A DNA stretch of 64,000 nt from Candidatus Terasakiella magnetica (GTDB taxonomy: Bacteria > Pseudomonadota > Alphaproteobacteria > Rhodospirillales > Terasakiellaceae), in assembly GCF_900093605.1 (NCBI RefSeq), contig NZ_FLYE01000023.1, positions 58,224 through 122,223 of the forward strand. Direction: 5' to 3'. Below the pieces are notes generated by a model. The model was given only the letters and a program-made list of their open reading frames with translations, made no database searches and was not told the origin of the DNA. The translations under genes and the position numbers were made by a program. Positions 17,158 through 24,655 of the stretch are shown piece after piece; positions within the stretch are counted from its first letter, which is position 1; each line of letters begins with the position of its first letter.

Positions 17158-18064
17158 AATCACAGGCACAAGACCAAGAGATATTTCGATCCTCTATCAC
17201 CTTTGGGATAAAGTTTCTTTGACGACAACTCATATTCATAAACTATGTTTTCAGGAGCTTGGTCGTGACAGTGTTTATAAAACGGTCTCAGCCTTGAAAC
17301 AGCGTGGCTTTGTTCAAGCTGCTACCTATGATTTTGGACGAAAGGGAAAACTAGAGGATTTGCATTTTTTAACGCGCAAGGGATTTCAACGACTTCAACA
17401 AAGTGGTATTTTCGAGTTGGAAGAAGCGAAATTTTTGACCAAAAATGCACCGCAATTGGTTGTAGACTATGCCCATCGCGTAGGAATTATCGATTATTGG
17501 ATTAGCTTAGAGCTAGATATCCAACGCCAAGACCGTTTTGAGTTGGCTCTATTTGTGCCAGAGTATAAGAAGCTAGATAACGGTAACAATATCACGCTGA
17601 AATGCGTCCTAGCAAATGGGAAGCCTCTTTCTGTGAGGAATGACAGCCTGTTCATTATCCGTGATTGTCAAACTGAATTAGAATATCTCTTTCTGCTCGA
17701 AATAGACCGGGGAACCATGCCTGTGACAATGAGTGAAAGTTTAAGGGAAGCCTTACAGAACAATATCGCTATTAGGGCTAATCTCGAAAGCAAAGTTATC
17801 AAAATCCAAAGCATATTTTCTTATTGGCATGAAGCTATCAAAGGGCTTGGAAAGCGCTTCCAACATTTTGATGGGGCGCGAATTGTAATAGTGACTTCAT
17901 CTTCTCAGCGAGTTTTGAATATTGCTAGAAGCAGTCCTCCAAAACCTGCAGCTTTTCTCATTTCTTATTTTACAGAGCTTTCAGCAGGAGCATTCTATGG
18001 ACGATATGCTGAAGGCGGTAGCTTGAGATCAACAACTCTGCAGCAACATTTATTTTTAGAATAA
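17141..18064 (+). CDS. Replication-relaxation (Replic_Relax) family-like protein (copy A)
   Basis: About 307 residues. The N-terminal winged-helix region (RDISILYHLWDKVSLTTTHIHKLCF, then KTVSALKQRGFV) is followed by a beta-rich part with LHFLTRKGFQRL, DYWISLELDIQ and EYLFLLEIDRGT. This pattern matches the Replic_Relax family described from plasmids and integrative elements, where members assist replication or relaxation of the element DNA. I start at MAANPK, inside the end of the ATPase gene, because the upstream residues do not look conserved. It shares the arrangement of copy B at 24643. Confidence 0.75.
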   Translation: MAANPKITGTRPRDISILYHLWDKVSLTTTHIHKLCFQELGRDSVYKTVSALKQRGFVQAATYDFGRKGKLEDLHFLTRKGFQRLQQSGIFELEEAKFLTKNAPQLVVDYAHRVGIIDYWISLELDIQRQDRFELALFVPEYKKLDNGNNITLKCVLANGKPLSVRNDSLFIIRDCQTELEYLFLLEIDRGTMPVTMSESLREALQNNIAIRANLESKVIKIQSIFSYWHEAIKGLGKRFQHFDGARIVIVTSSSQRVLNIARSSPPKPAAFLISYFTELSAGAFYGRYAEGGSLRSTTLQQHLFLE

Positions 18065-18072
18065 AGCTTCAG

Positions 18073-18774
18073 TCAGAGTTTTACTGCCTTTCCTCTTTTA
18101 AGAATATAGCCTTCTCCTCGAATAGATTGCAGCCATATTGCAAATTTATTTGGAAGATTTTGTCGAAGGCTACCGATACGTTCATGGATGTTTCGTGGCC
18201 TGAGTGCCGTATCAAAATCGCCCCATACCTCTCGCTGTAAAATATCGTGAGATATGACAGTTTCAGGTTTCTCAAGAAATAGGAGAAGAAGTCGTTTTAA
18301 CCCTTTGGTCAAAGGAAGCACTCGTCTATCTGCGTAAAACTCGTTACTCTTAAAAATATATTTCAACCCATGATAGTCCAAAAAGGCTTTTGAGTTCTTT
18401 TGGCTTTTCATCAATTCCCACCAATAAAAAACCTTAATTCGGACCTCACTTGGTAAGAGTGGTTTTTTGATGAAATCATTTGTGCCTGCTGCAAAAGCTT
18501 CTTCCATTACTTGGGCAGAAGGAAAACCGCTTACAAAGATAATGATGCAATCTGGATTTTGTTTTCGTATCCACCTACAAACATCAATGCCATTGAAATT
18601 GTCTTGTAGGTCATAATCTATAAGGACTATATGGAAATGAAGCCGATTACATTGATTGACCGCTTCTGTGAAACTTTTAGCACCTGCGACTTTGTGAACA
18701 ACAGGGTGTTTTTTAAACAGTGATGAAAGTTGGCTGACCATTCTTGGACAATCGTCAACGATAAGAATATTCAT
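18073..18774 (-). CDS. Response regulator, receiver plus winged helix
   Basis: About 233 residues. The receiver domain has the acidic pair (IVDDC), the phospho-acceptor Asp in LIDYDLQDN, the Ser switch in FVSGFP and Lys in FIKKPL. A C-terminal OmpR-like winged helix follows (LLLFLEKPETVISHDILQREVWG, then RNIHERIGSLRQNLP). The start at MNILIVDD puts the receiver at the N-terminus; two upstream ATGs would add up to 14 residues. No kinase gene is adjacent. It converges on copy A of the Replic_Relax gene with 8 nt between stops. It may regulate element genes. Confidence 0.85.
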   Translation of the reverse strand: MNILIVDDCPRMVSQLSSLFKKHPVVHKVAGAKSFTEAVNQCNRLHFHIVLIDYDLQDNFNGIDVCRWIRKQNPDCIIIFVSGFPSAQVMEEAFAAGTNDFIKKPLLPSEVRIKVFYWWELMKSQKNSKAFLDYHGLKYIFKSNEFYADRRVLPLTKGLKRLLLLFLEKPETVISHDILQREVWGDFDTALRPRNIHERIGSLRQNLPNKFAIWLQSIRGEGYILKRGKAVKL

Positions 18775-19031
18775 GATTGAATGCGTTAAAGAATGCACTT
18801 TGAACATTACTGCCATTCATGTTCAGTGTGAGAAAATATACAAAAATTCTTAGAGAAATTTTATAGGAAGTTTTTAAACAGATCATTTTCCATGAGGATA
18901 TGCGACGAACCTTCCCTAAAAGGAAAGTTTAAAACTGTTTGAATTATTCGTATTTGCTGAGTATCACGCTTTTAGAATTCATTCTGCCTTTTTCCGCTGC
19001 GGACAAATTTTACTTTTTTAACTTTACATCT

Positions 19032-19331
19032 ATGAACACGCTTGCGCGTCATAAAAGGCCATTGTCTTTGAATGAGGCCCTCTTTTTTGGCTTTCTGGTG
19101 CATCGCTTCTATTTAGCCCAACAGCAAAAAGAACTTCTGAAGAATAGCTATTTTCCCGTGCCACTGAATGCTTGTTATGAAGAAACGCCCATGGGGCTTG
19201 ATCAACAGGTAGCTGCACTGGATGGACTAAAAAGCCGGGGTTACATCAAGACAAAACTTCATCGGCGAACAGGGATTACTTTCTATAAAATCTTTGTAGA
19301 CCGTTTTCTGCACAATGTGCGGTGTCGATGA
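19032..19331 (+). CDS. Small winged-helix-like protein, unknown
   Basis: About 99 residues from MNTLARHKRP. The core SLNEALFFGFLVHRFYL ... GLDQQVAALDGLKSRGYIKTKLHRRTGITFYKI resembles a winged helix of the kind used by replication or partition proteins of mobile elements. I do not recognise a named family. The open frame extends 31 codons further upstream. It lies 31 bp before the DUF3768 gene and runs in the same direction toward a tyrosine recombinase. Confidence 0.55.
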   Translation: MNTLARHKRPLSLNEALFFGFLVHRFYLAQQQKELLKNSYFPVPLNACYEETPMGLDQQVAALDGLKSRGYIKTKLHRRTGITFYKIFVDRFLHNVRCR

Positions 19332-19362
19332 AATTGATTTTAACCCTTTAACTTTCCTCATT

Positions 19363-19689
19363 ATGGAAAAACACGAAAAAATCGCAAAACTTAACGATAC
19401 CCTTCGCAAAGAAGGTCAGGGCGGTATGATCGTTGAGACCCAAGGTATTCAGGCCTTAAGTGGTGATATCCGCCAACAGGTTTATGCCGCCGTTCGAAAC
19501 TTTGATAGTTTCTCACCAGACAATGATCCACACAAAGAACATGACTTTGCCGCCTTGAGCGTGGCAGGAAAACGGGTCAATTGGAAAGTGGATTATTATG
19601 ACAAGACAATGACGTATCTTTCGGAAGATCCAACGGACCCCAGTATCACCAAACGGGTTATGACCATCATGCTGGCGGAAGAATATTAA
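19363..19689 (+). CDS. DUF3768 family protein
   Basis: About 108 residues. It shows the family pattern: IAKLNDTLRKEGQGGMIV at the start, the SPDNDPHKEHDF motif, VNWKVDYYD and a RVMTIMLAEEY end. Function unknown; such proteins are frequent on alphaproteobacterial plasmids and islands. Start MEKHEK is preferred over the longer frame. It ends 9 nt before the recombinase gene at 19699 and probably shares its transcript. Confidence 0.85.
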   Translation: MEKHEKIAKLNDTLRKEGQGGMIVETQGIQALSGDIRQQVYAAVRNFDSFSPDNDPHKEHDFAALSVAGKRVNWKVDYYDKTMTYLSEDPTDPSITKRVMTIMLAEEY

Positions 19690-19698
19690 TTTGATCGT

Positions 19699-20589
19699 AT
19701 GCTTCGAGAGATCTTCGATACTTTTTTGCGGCAATCAAAACATGAGCGAGGGCTGTCTACACGTACCCTTGAGGGATATGATGACAGCCTCCATTTGTTT
19801 TTAAAGTTCCTGAATAAAAAAGATTGTACGCTGGCTGAACTCAATACCGAATTGGTGCGAAATTTCTTATTCCATGGTCGTGAAGAACGCAATTGGGCAG
19901 CGCGAACCTATCGCATTCATCATTCTAACCTGAATGTCTTTTGCAAATGGTTGGTTGTGAATAGTTATAGCAAAGACAATCCACTTGAACGTATCCAAAA
20001 GCCTAAACTCAGTAGGCCAATTGTCAAAGCGTTGGAACTGAAAGAGGTGCATAAAATCCTATATGCTGCTTTGCTGAAATCTTCTCGAAACCCCTTTCTC
20101 CGCCTGCGCAATCATGCCTTGATAATGTTACCACTTCATACGGGATTGCGTTTGAGTGAGGTCATCAACTTGCATATTGCCGATTTAAATCTTAGTGAAA
20201 AACTCCTCCACGTCCGCAATGGAAAAGGCGCTAAGGATCGCATGGTCGTTATGACTGATGAATTAATTTCTATCATCCACATGTATTTGTTGGAACATGA
20301 GAAAAACTACCAGATGGGAAACTTAATTGTTTTCCCCAGTAAATCTGGCAAGAAACTAACACCGCGAGAATTTCGGCGCATAACGGATCATATCGGGAAA
20401 CTTGCAAGCGTAAAGTTTGCCTCCCATGATTTGAGGCGAACATATGCGACTAGCCTTTCTCGAAACAACGTTTCGCCTTTCATTATGCAGCAACAACTTG
20501 GACATTCTGATATTCGTGTGACCATGCGCTATGTTTGCCATAATCAGACAGAGGCAGGAGATATGATTTCTGGAGTGACGCTTTACTAA
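19699..20589 (+). CDS. Tyrosine recombinase, XerC/D-like (copy A)
   Basis: 296 residues with both domains. The N-terminal SAM-like core-binding domain runs to about 105. The catalytic domain has Arg in TGLRLSE, Lys in NGKGAKDR, HDLRRT, LGHSDI and the nucleophile in VTMRYV. It shares the unusual segment GREERNW and general sequence with the integrase at 22777 (GREHRNW), so the two are paralogues of one subfamily. It lies third in a short plus-strand operon after a winged-helix protein and DUF3768. Target site unknown. Confidence 0.9.
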   Translation: MLREIFDTFLRQSKHERGLSTRTLEGYDDSLHLFLKFLNKKDCTLAELNTELVRNFLFHGREERNWAARTYRIHHSNLNVFCKWLVVNSYSKDNPLERIQKPKLSRPIVKALELKEVHKILYAALLKSSRNPFLRLRNHALIMLPLHTGLRLSEVINLHIADLNLSEKLLHVRNGKGAKDRMVVMTDELISIIHMYLLEHEKNYQMGNLIVFPSKSGKKLTPREFRRITDHIGKLASVKFASHDLRRTYATSLSRNNVSPFIMQQQLGHSDIRVTMRYVCHNQTEAGDMISGVTLY

Positions 20590-20657
20590 TTTGAAATCGC
20601 ATTTACCTATTGTTTTTCATTCGCTAAACTTCACTTGCCATATCTATTACCGACGAA

Positions 20658-20677
20658 AAGCACCTTGCGGGGTGCTT
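20658..20677 (-). terminator. Hairpin with minus-strand T tail
   Basis: AAGCACC and GGTGCTT form a 7-bp stem with a 6-nt loop. On the minus strand a TTTTC tail follows, so it could end leftward transcripts from the FimB-like recombinase, or cap the plus-strand recombinase mRNA. Confidence 0.45.
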
Positions 20678-20742
20678 CACAGCAACGTTTTCGTTGGTGG
20701 ATATGGCAATTTCCAGTGAAGTATCCCGTAACTTGCTTGCTT

Positions 20743-20931
20743 ATGTTAAATCGACAAATCCGAAAGGATTTAAAACAAGGCATAGAAAACCTTCGATCCG
20801 ATGCTGAATTATTGAAGTGCTTACTGTCTACTGCGAAGCTATGGAAGGCCAACAGAACGCCAATAGCCGCAATTGATATGATGATTGAGGCTATAGAAAT
20901 ATCAATTGAAGACGCCTGCGATCAAAGCTGA
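20743..20931 (+). CDS. Small helical hypothetical protein
   Basis: 62 residues from MLNRQIRKDL, predicted mostly helical, with no recognised domain and no clear ribosome site. The open frame extends 36 codons upstream with non-conserved-looking sequence. Its end overlaps the end of the convergent FimB-like gene by 10 nt. It is kept at low confidence because the stretch is otherwise empty and the sequence composition looks coding. Confidence 0.3.
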   Translation: MLNRQIRKDLKQGIENLRSDAELLKCLLSTAKLWKANRTPIAAIDMMIEAIEISIEDACDQS

Positions 20932-21542
20932 AATTCAGCCGCCAGTTTCAATGCATTTCGCTTATCCACATTAAGATAGGCGGATGTTGATGACAGCCTT
21001 TGATGCCCTAGAAGATGCCGGACGGCTTCTACATTTTTTGATTTCTCGAAAACCAACACAGCCTTGGTTCTTCTTAGACTGTGGGAGCTATAATCAACTG
21101 CATCCAAGCCAATGGCACTGACCCAGGATTTAACCAATTTGCGATATTGATCTGTGGAGATCGGTAGATGCTCAAACCCTCTTCTACGAATGAAAAGAAA
21201 ATCTGTTGCATGCAAGGCAGCATGGTTAATCCATCGCCCAAGGGTGTGCCGGGTAAAGGGAGATAGTCCGACTAGGACTTCCCTTCGTGTTTTGTGTTGG
21301 CGGATGAAAATTTCATCTCGAACGATGCCATTTGCAGATTGCACGTCTTTAACATGGATGCTGAGTAAGTCATTCCCTCTCAGCATGGTATCAAAGGCTG
21401 TCGAGAAGAGGGCAAGGTCGCGCAATTTCCCCTCAGTTTCTAGATAGGTTTTGATCTGATCTGCTTCTGCCAGCGTCAGAGGTTTTTTCTGACCGACGGA
21501 TTTGCCTTTGTTCCATGGCACGGATTTCTTTTTGAAAAGCAT
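20922..21542 (-). CDS. FimB/FimE-like tyrosine recombinase, catalytic domain only
   Basis: 206 residues, the size of fimbrial phase-variation recombinases. Almost no N-terminal core-binding domain is present. The catalytic residues are complete: Arg in TMLRGND, Lys in RQHKTRRE, HSLRR, LGHQRL and Tyr in STSAYLNV. FimB-type enzymes invert short DNA segments bounded by inverted repeats. Here a 21-bp inverted repeat pair (21585-21605 and 22440-22460) begins 43 bp upstream of the start and encloses a lipoprotein gene. The recombinase promoter may lie partly inside that segment. Confidence 0.82.
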   Translation of the reverse strand: MLFKKKSVPWNKGKSVGQKKPLTLAEADQIKTYLETEGKLRDLALFSTAFDTMLRGNDLLSIHVKDVQSANGIVRDEIFIRQHKTRREVLVGLSPFTRHTLGRWINHAALHATDFLFIRRRGFEHLPISTDQYRKLVKSWVSAIGLDAVDYSSHSLRRTKAVLVFEKSKNVEAVRHLLGHQRLSSTSAYLNVDKRNALKLAAEFQL

Positions 21543-21584
21543 ATTGTCTCATTAAGGGCTATTTGAGTCACACCCACTGCTCCG

Positions 21585-21605
21585 GCTTTTGAGAAAAGCA
21601 GGAGC
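21585..21605. repeat. Left 21-bp inverted repeat (IRL)
   Basis: It is the exact reverse complement of 22440-22460. The core GCTTTTGAGAAAAGC is itself a small dyad, as expected of a tyrosine-recombinase core site with two arms. Outside the 21 bp, three further bases (CTC/GAG) match after a two-base mismatch. Confidence 0.75.
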
Positions 21606-21719
21606 TAACCTCTTGGATTGCGGTAGTGGAGAAGGCGAAATGCATAGGTTGTGTGTGACGTAATAAATTTACCTCTATTGCCGTGTTGAAAACAACATGA
21701 TCTCAATAGGGGAAATAAA

Positions 21720-22349
21720 GTGAAGAAATTGTCTATCCTTGCTGTGTCTATTACAGCCTTTGCCTTAGCGGCTTGCCAAACAACCACTCAAGAAAAACCA
21801 GCCTCAAATGTGAACTTAGCTCCGGCGGAGCGTGTTCTTATGAAAGCTGGCGAGGTCCGTAAAATTAAAAGCTTACGCGATGGCAGTGAACGCATTTCGA
21901 CCATTACTATGGTTGATGATAAAACTGTTAAATGGGAAGTCTCAGACGGTTGTTGGGGAACAGCGACGACGGATGATCGTTTTGCGCCAACGCTGTCTTG
22001 GAATAAATGTGGAACGAACCCTGAATGGAATACTGGCACGTCTTCTATCATCAAGAAAGAAGGCAATATCTGGCCTTTGATGCTTGGAAGCAAGGTGAAG
22101 TATACATTCTCAGCAACGAGTTCACGAGGTCGGGTTTCTCCGAATTATCGTGAATGCGAAGTAACAGGCGTTGTGCAAGCTGAGGCGGCTGGAAAAACCT
22201 ATGATGCCTTTAAAGTATCTTGTGATGAAAAATACCGTAAACGCACTTACTACTATGCACCTTCAGAAGAGCGTGTTGTGCTGGAGAAAAACTATCACAA
22301 ACGCCGTAATACCAACGAAGTTACAGAATTTGTGGCTGAAATGAAGTAA
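21720..22349 (+). CDS. Lipoprotein of unknown function inside the inverted-repeat segment
   Basis: 209 residues with a GTG start and AGGGGA about 8 nt upstream. Its type II signal peptide has lipobox LAAC (Cys ~19). The mature part is beta-rich, with three cysteines and aromatic pairs (WEVSDGCWGT, WNKCGTNPEW, YYYAPSEERVVLEKNYH). It is not assigned to a family. It has its own terminator and is enclosed by the 21-bp inverted repeats, so it may be turned on and off or moved as a cassette. Outer-membrane or periplasmic location is likely. Confidence 0.75.
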   Translation: MKKLSILAVSITAFALAACQTTTQEKPASNVNLAPAERVLMKAGEVRKIKSLRDGSERISTITMVDDKTVKWEVSDGCWGTATTDDRFAPTLSWNKCGTNPEWNTGTSSIIKKEGNIWPLMLGSKVKYTFSATSSRGRVSPNYRECEVTGVVQAEAAGKTYDAFKVSCDEKYRKRTYYYAPSEERVVLEKNYHKRRNTNEVTEFVAEMK

Positions 22350-22401
22350 TCATACAGGATAAGTTCTAGTATATTTCTAGGGCACTACCTATTTGAGAAG
22401 G

Positions 22402-22429
22402 GGGAGAGCAAATGCTTTCCCTCTTTTTT
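22402..22429 (+). terminator. Terminator of the lipoprotein gene
   Basis: GGGAGAG and CTTTCCC pair (one wobble) and are followed by CTTTTTT. It lies 53 bp after the stop and inside the inverted-repeat segment. Confidence 0.7.
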
Positions 22430-22439
22430 CGTTGCCCTT

Positions 22440-22460
22440 GCTCCTGCTTTTCTCAAAAGC
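22440..22460. repeat. Right 21-bp inverted repeat (IRR)
   Basis: Exact reverse complement of 21585-21605; 834 bp separate the two. It lies after the lipoprotein terminator, so it is not needed as a terminator itself. Confidence 0.75.
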
Positions 22461-22542
22461 AAGAGTAAAATATAGATTGAGTTTATGGGCCATTTGAACT
22501 CACCTTGATTTATAGAATCTTTCCTGTAGCATTTAGGGGCCT

Positions 22543-22552
22543 CAGGAGGTCA
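22543..22552. repeat. CAGGAGGTCA repeat, copy 1
   Basis: One of three exact CAGGAGGTCA copies (also 22658-22667 and 22745-22754) in 212 bp beside the integrase gene, consistent with integrase arm-type binding sites. Confidence 0.45.
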
Positions 22553-22643
22553 TTGAAATCACATCAAGTTTTTCAGTGGCTCAGTCCCTAGAGGTCAGAA
22601 AGAAGCTAAAAACTCTCAGTTAGAGTGATAAAAAGTAATGTCA

Positions 22644-22694
22644 CTCTGGTTTACACCCAGGAGGTCACAGGTTCGAATCCTGTACTGCCCACCA
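22644..22694 (+). other. 3' half of a tRNA-Val(TAC) gene, probable attachment-site remnant
   Basis: From the anticodon stem to CCA the sequence folds as a tRNA. TCTGG and CCAGG pair around the loop TTTACAC (anticodon TAC), ACAGG and CCTGT form the T stem around TTCGAAT, and ACTGCCC-A-CCA forms the 3' acceptor. No matching 5' acceptor (GGGCAGT) or intact D-arm lies upstream. A truncated tRNA 3' half 82 bp from an integrase start is the usual scar of integration into a tRNA gene. Confidence 0.7.
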
Positions 22695-22724
22695 TTAAGG
22701 CATTTTAGAGATTTTTTCAGCTTC

Positions 22725-22756
22725 CAATGACCTCATGGCGACGCCAGGAGGTCATT
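22725..22756. repeat. Inverted repeat around CAGGAGGTCA copy 3
   Basis: AATGACCTC and GAGGTCATT face each other around a GGCG-AC-GCC centre. The right arm contains the third CAGGAGGTCA copy. It lies just before the integrase start and could bind the integrase or its regulator. Confidence 0.5.
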
Positions 22757-22776
22757 ATTCTTTAATTATCTCGACA

Positions 22777-23703
22777 ATGTCTTACTTTCAAAACATGACT
22801 TTGAACGAACTGCATGATCGGTTTTGTTCAGAAGCAGCTCACATCAATAATCTGACTAAAGATACCGTTCGTTGGTATCGCGATGGCTTTAGCATTCTTC
22901 AAACGTTCAAACCTCTTCGTCACCTCCATGAAATCGATGAGTTGATTTTGACTGATTTCCTTTTATGGGGACGAGAACATCGAAACTGGAAACCCAAAAC
23001 GATGTTGGACTATTACGGTTCGCTTTCTTCTTTTTTCAACTGGTGTGAAAACAAGCGATTAATCCCTAAAAATCCGTTGAAGCATATTCCTCGCCCCAAA
23101 ATACCAAGAACAATCCCTAAAGCCTTATCTGAAACCGAGGCCCGGCAAGTCTTGGAAAGTGTACAATATCTGCCTGTGCCTAAAACTTATCGGCATCCTA
23201 CTTTTCATAAAAAGCGTGATATTGCTATTTTTGCGACATTTCTATTTACGGGACTTCGTCGCCAAGAATTATTGAATTTAAAGCTCCATGATGTAAATTT
23301 TGAAGAAGCCATTGTCGTTGTGAGATCAGGAAAGGGGCAAAAAGATCGCATCATTCCGCTGTCGTTTGAACTCAAGCGCCTGCTTCAGGCCTATCTTGAA
23401 GAACGAAGCAAGCTTGGTATTGATACGGAATACATTTTTACCAGTTTGCAGAAGCAAAAGAAATTAGGTGTGCGGACTTTAACTCGCATGTTTCAAAGGG
23501 TGAAAGAGGCCTCTAGGGTCAACTTTACAACTCATCAACTGCGCCATACCTTTGCAACGCTCATGGCTGAAAGTCAGTGTGATGCCTTTGCTTTGTGCGA
23601 TATGATGGGCCATAGCGATATCAAAACGACGATGGTCTATGTGAAAACCCGTTCTGAGCACAAAAGAAAGCAAATCAATAACCATCCCCTGAATTATCTA
23701 TAG
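22777..23703 (+). CDS. Tyrosine recombinase / integrase (copy B)
   Basis: 308 residues from MSYFQN; an ATG 42 bp upstream is in frame but lies inside an inverted repeat. It has an N-terminal core-binding domain and a catalytic domain with Arg in TGLRRQE, Lys in SGKGQKDR, HQLRHT, MGHSDI and Tyr in TTMVYVKT. It is a paralogue of the recombinase at 19699. Its position directly after a tRNA-Val 3' fragment and repeated CAGGAGGTCA motifs marks it as the integrase of the element that used that tRNA. Confidence 0.9.
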   Translation: MSYFQNMTLNELHDRFCSEAAHINNLTKDTVRWYRDGFSILQTFKPLRHLHEIDELILTDFLLWGREHRNWKPKTMLDYYGSLSSFFNWCENKRLIPKNPLKHIPRPKIPRTIPKALSETEARQVLESVQYLPVPKTYRHPTFHKKRDIAIFATFLFTGLRRQELLNLKLHDVNFEEAIVVVRSGKGQKDRIIPLSFELKRLLQAYLEERSKLGIDTEYIFTSLQKQKKLGVRTLTRMFQRVKEASRVNFTTHQLRHTFATLMAESQCDAFALCDMMGHSDIKTTMVYVKTRSEHKRKQINNHPLNYL

Positions 23704-23776
23704 GCAGTATGTTTACTCAGATTGCTCTTTTGTGAGCTCTTGCCTATACTCTGATTACTAACTAACCCTTTGAACT

Positions 23777-24655
23777 GTGACTGAGAAAGCTCCTGAACGC
23801 ATGACGGCTTCTGTTGAACAACAAGAAAAATATTACCAGTTAGAGGTAAGCCCCATCTTGGCTTCCATGCTTCAGCATGCTGAAGTGCAACGAGACGAAA
23901 TCAATTCATTAAAACAGAAAAATCCTAGTCTCTGGGAAACGGTTCGAGAGAAGCTGCGTATCACTTGGACATACGACAGTAATGCGATTGAAGGAAGCAC
24001 ACTGAGTTATGGTGATACCCTCTTTTTCTTACGCGAAGGTCTTACTGTTGAGGGGAAGCCGTTTAAAGACTTTGTAGATGCCAAGAACCATGCAGAGGCA
24101 ATCGACTTTTTGTATGATGTTGTATCTCATAACAGAGGTGTATCCGAAAGCTTTATCAAAGAGTTGAATGCCTTGTTACTCAAAGGTGTGGATTATATAC
24201 CTGCTATTAATGAACAGGGACAAAAGATCAATAAACCTGCAACACCGGGGCAATATAAAAAACAGGCCAATCGTGTGTTGCAGACAGATGGCTCTGTTCA
24301 TCATTTTGTCGAACCTATTCATGTTTCTTCTGAAATGGCAAAACTTTGTGACTGGATTGAAAGTCAAAAAGGTGATTTGCATCCTATCGCAGTAGGTGCC
24401 GTTGCCCATTATAATTTGGTTCGTATTCATCCGTTTGATGATGGTAACGGACGTGGAGCCAGAATTTTAATGAATCTTATTTTAATGAAAGCTGGCTATC
24501 CCCCTGCGATTGTGAAAAATGAGAAACGTAGAAAATATTTAGAGGTTCTCCAAGAGGCTAATACTGGAAACCTGGAACCGTTTGTAGAGTTTATTGTCTC
24601 ATCTTTGGCAATCACTCAGGAAATGATTTTAGAAGATATGGCTTATAATCCATAA
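23777..24655 (+). CDS. Fic family protein (AMPylase type)
   Basis: 292 residues with a GTG start, or 284 from the in-frame ATG at 23801. The N-terminal inhibitory helix motif is present (DSNAIEGSTL, of the S/T-xxx-E-G/N type), which in class II Fic proteins blocks ATP until relieved. The catalytic motif HPFDDGNGRGAR is complete, so transfer of AMP to a target hydroxyl is expected. The C-terminus has a winged-helix-like tail. It lies 73 bp after the integrase and overlaps the end of the convergent Replic_Relax gene by 13 nt. It may act as a toxin or a regulator of element maintenance. Confidence 0.88.
   Translation: MTEKAPERMTASVEQQEKYYQLEVSPILASMLQHAEVQRDEINSLKQKNPSLWETVREKLRITWTYDSNAIEGSTLSYGDTLFFLREGLTVEGKPFKDFVDAKNHAEAIDFLYDVVSHNRGVSESFIKELNALLLKGVDYIPAINEQGQKINKPATPGQYKKQANRVLQTDGSVHHFVEPIHVSSEMAKLCDWIESQKGDLHPIAVGAVAHYNLVRIHPFDDGNGRGARILMNLILMKAGYPPAIVKNEKRRKYLEVLQEANTGNLEPFVEFIVSSLAITQEMILEDMAYNP

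Noticed and set aside
20701..20805. Alternative 34-codon frame (MAISSEVSRN...) and a programmed frameshift at GGATTTAAAAC into the 20743 frame
   Set aside because: The frame relation would need a +1 shift, which the sequence does not favour, and no homology is evident.
22600..22694. A complete tRNA-Val gene, with CTCAGTTAGAGTG read as the D-arm
   Set aside because: The candidate D-arm is separated from the anticodon stem by about 15 extra bases, and no 5' acceptor complementary to ACTGCCC exists upstream.
19699..23703. Three tyrosine recombinase genes close together resembling a RIT (recombinase in trio) element
   Set aside because: RIT elements have three adjacent, same-strand, overlapping recombinase genes. 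Here they are separated by other genes, one is on the opposite strand, and one lacks the N-terminal domain.
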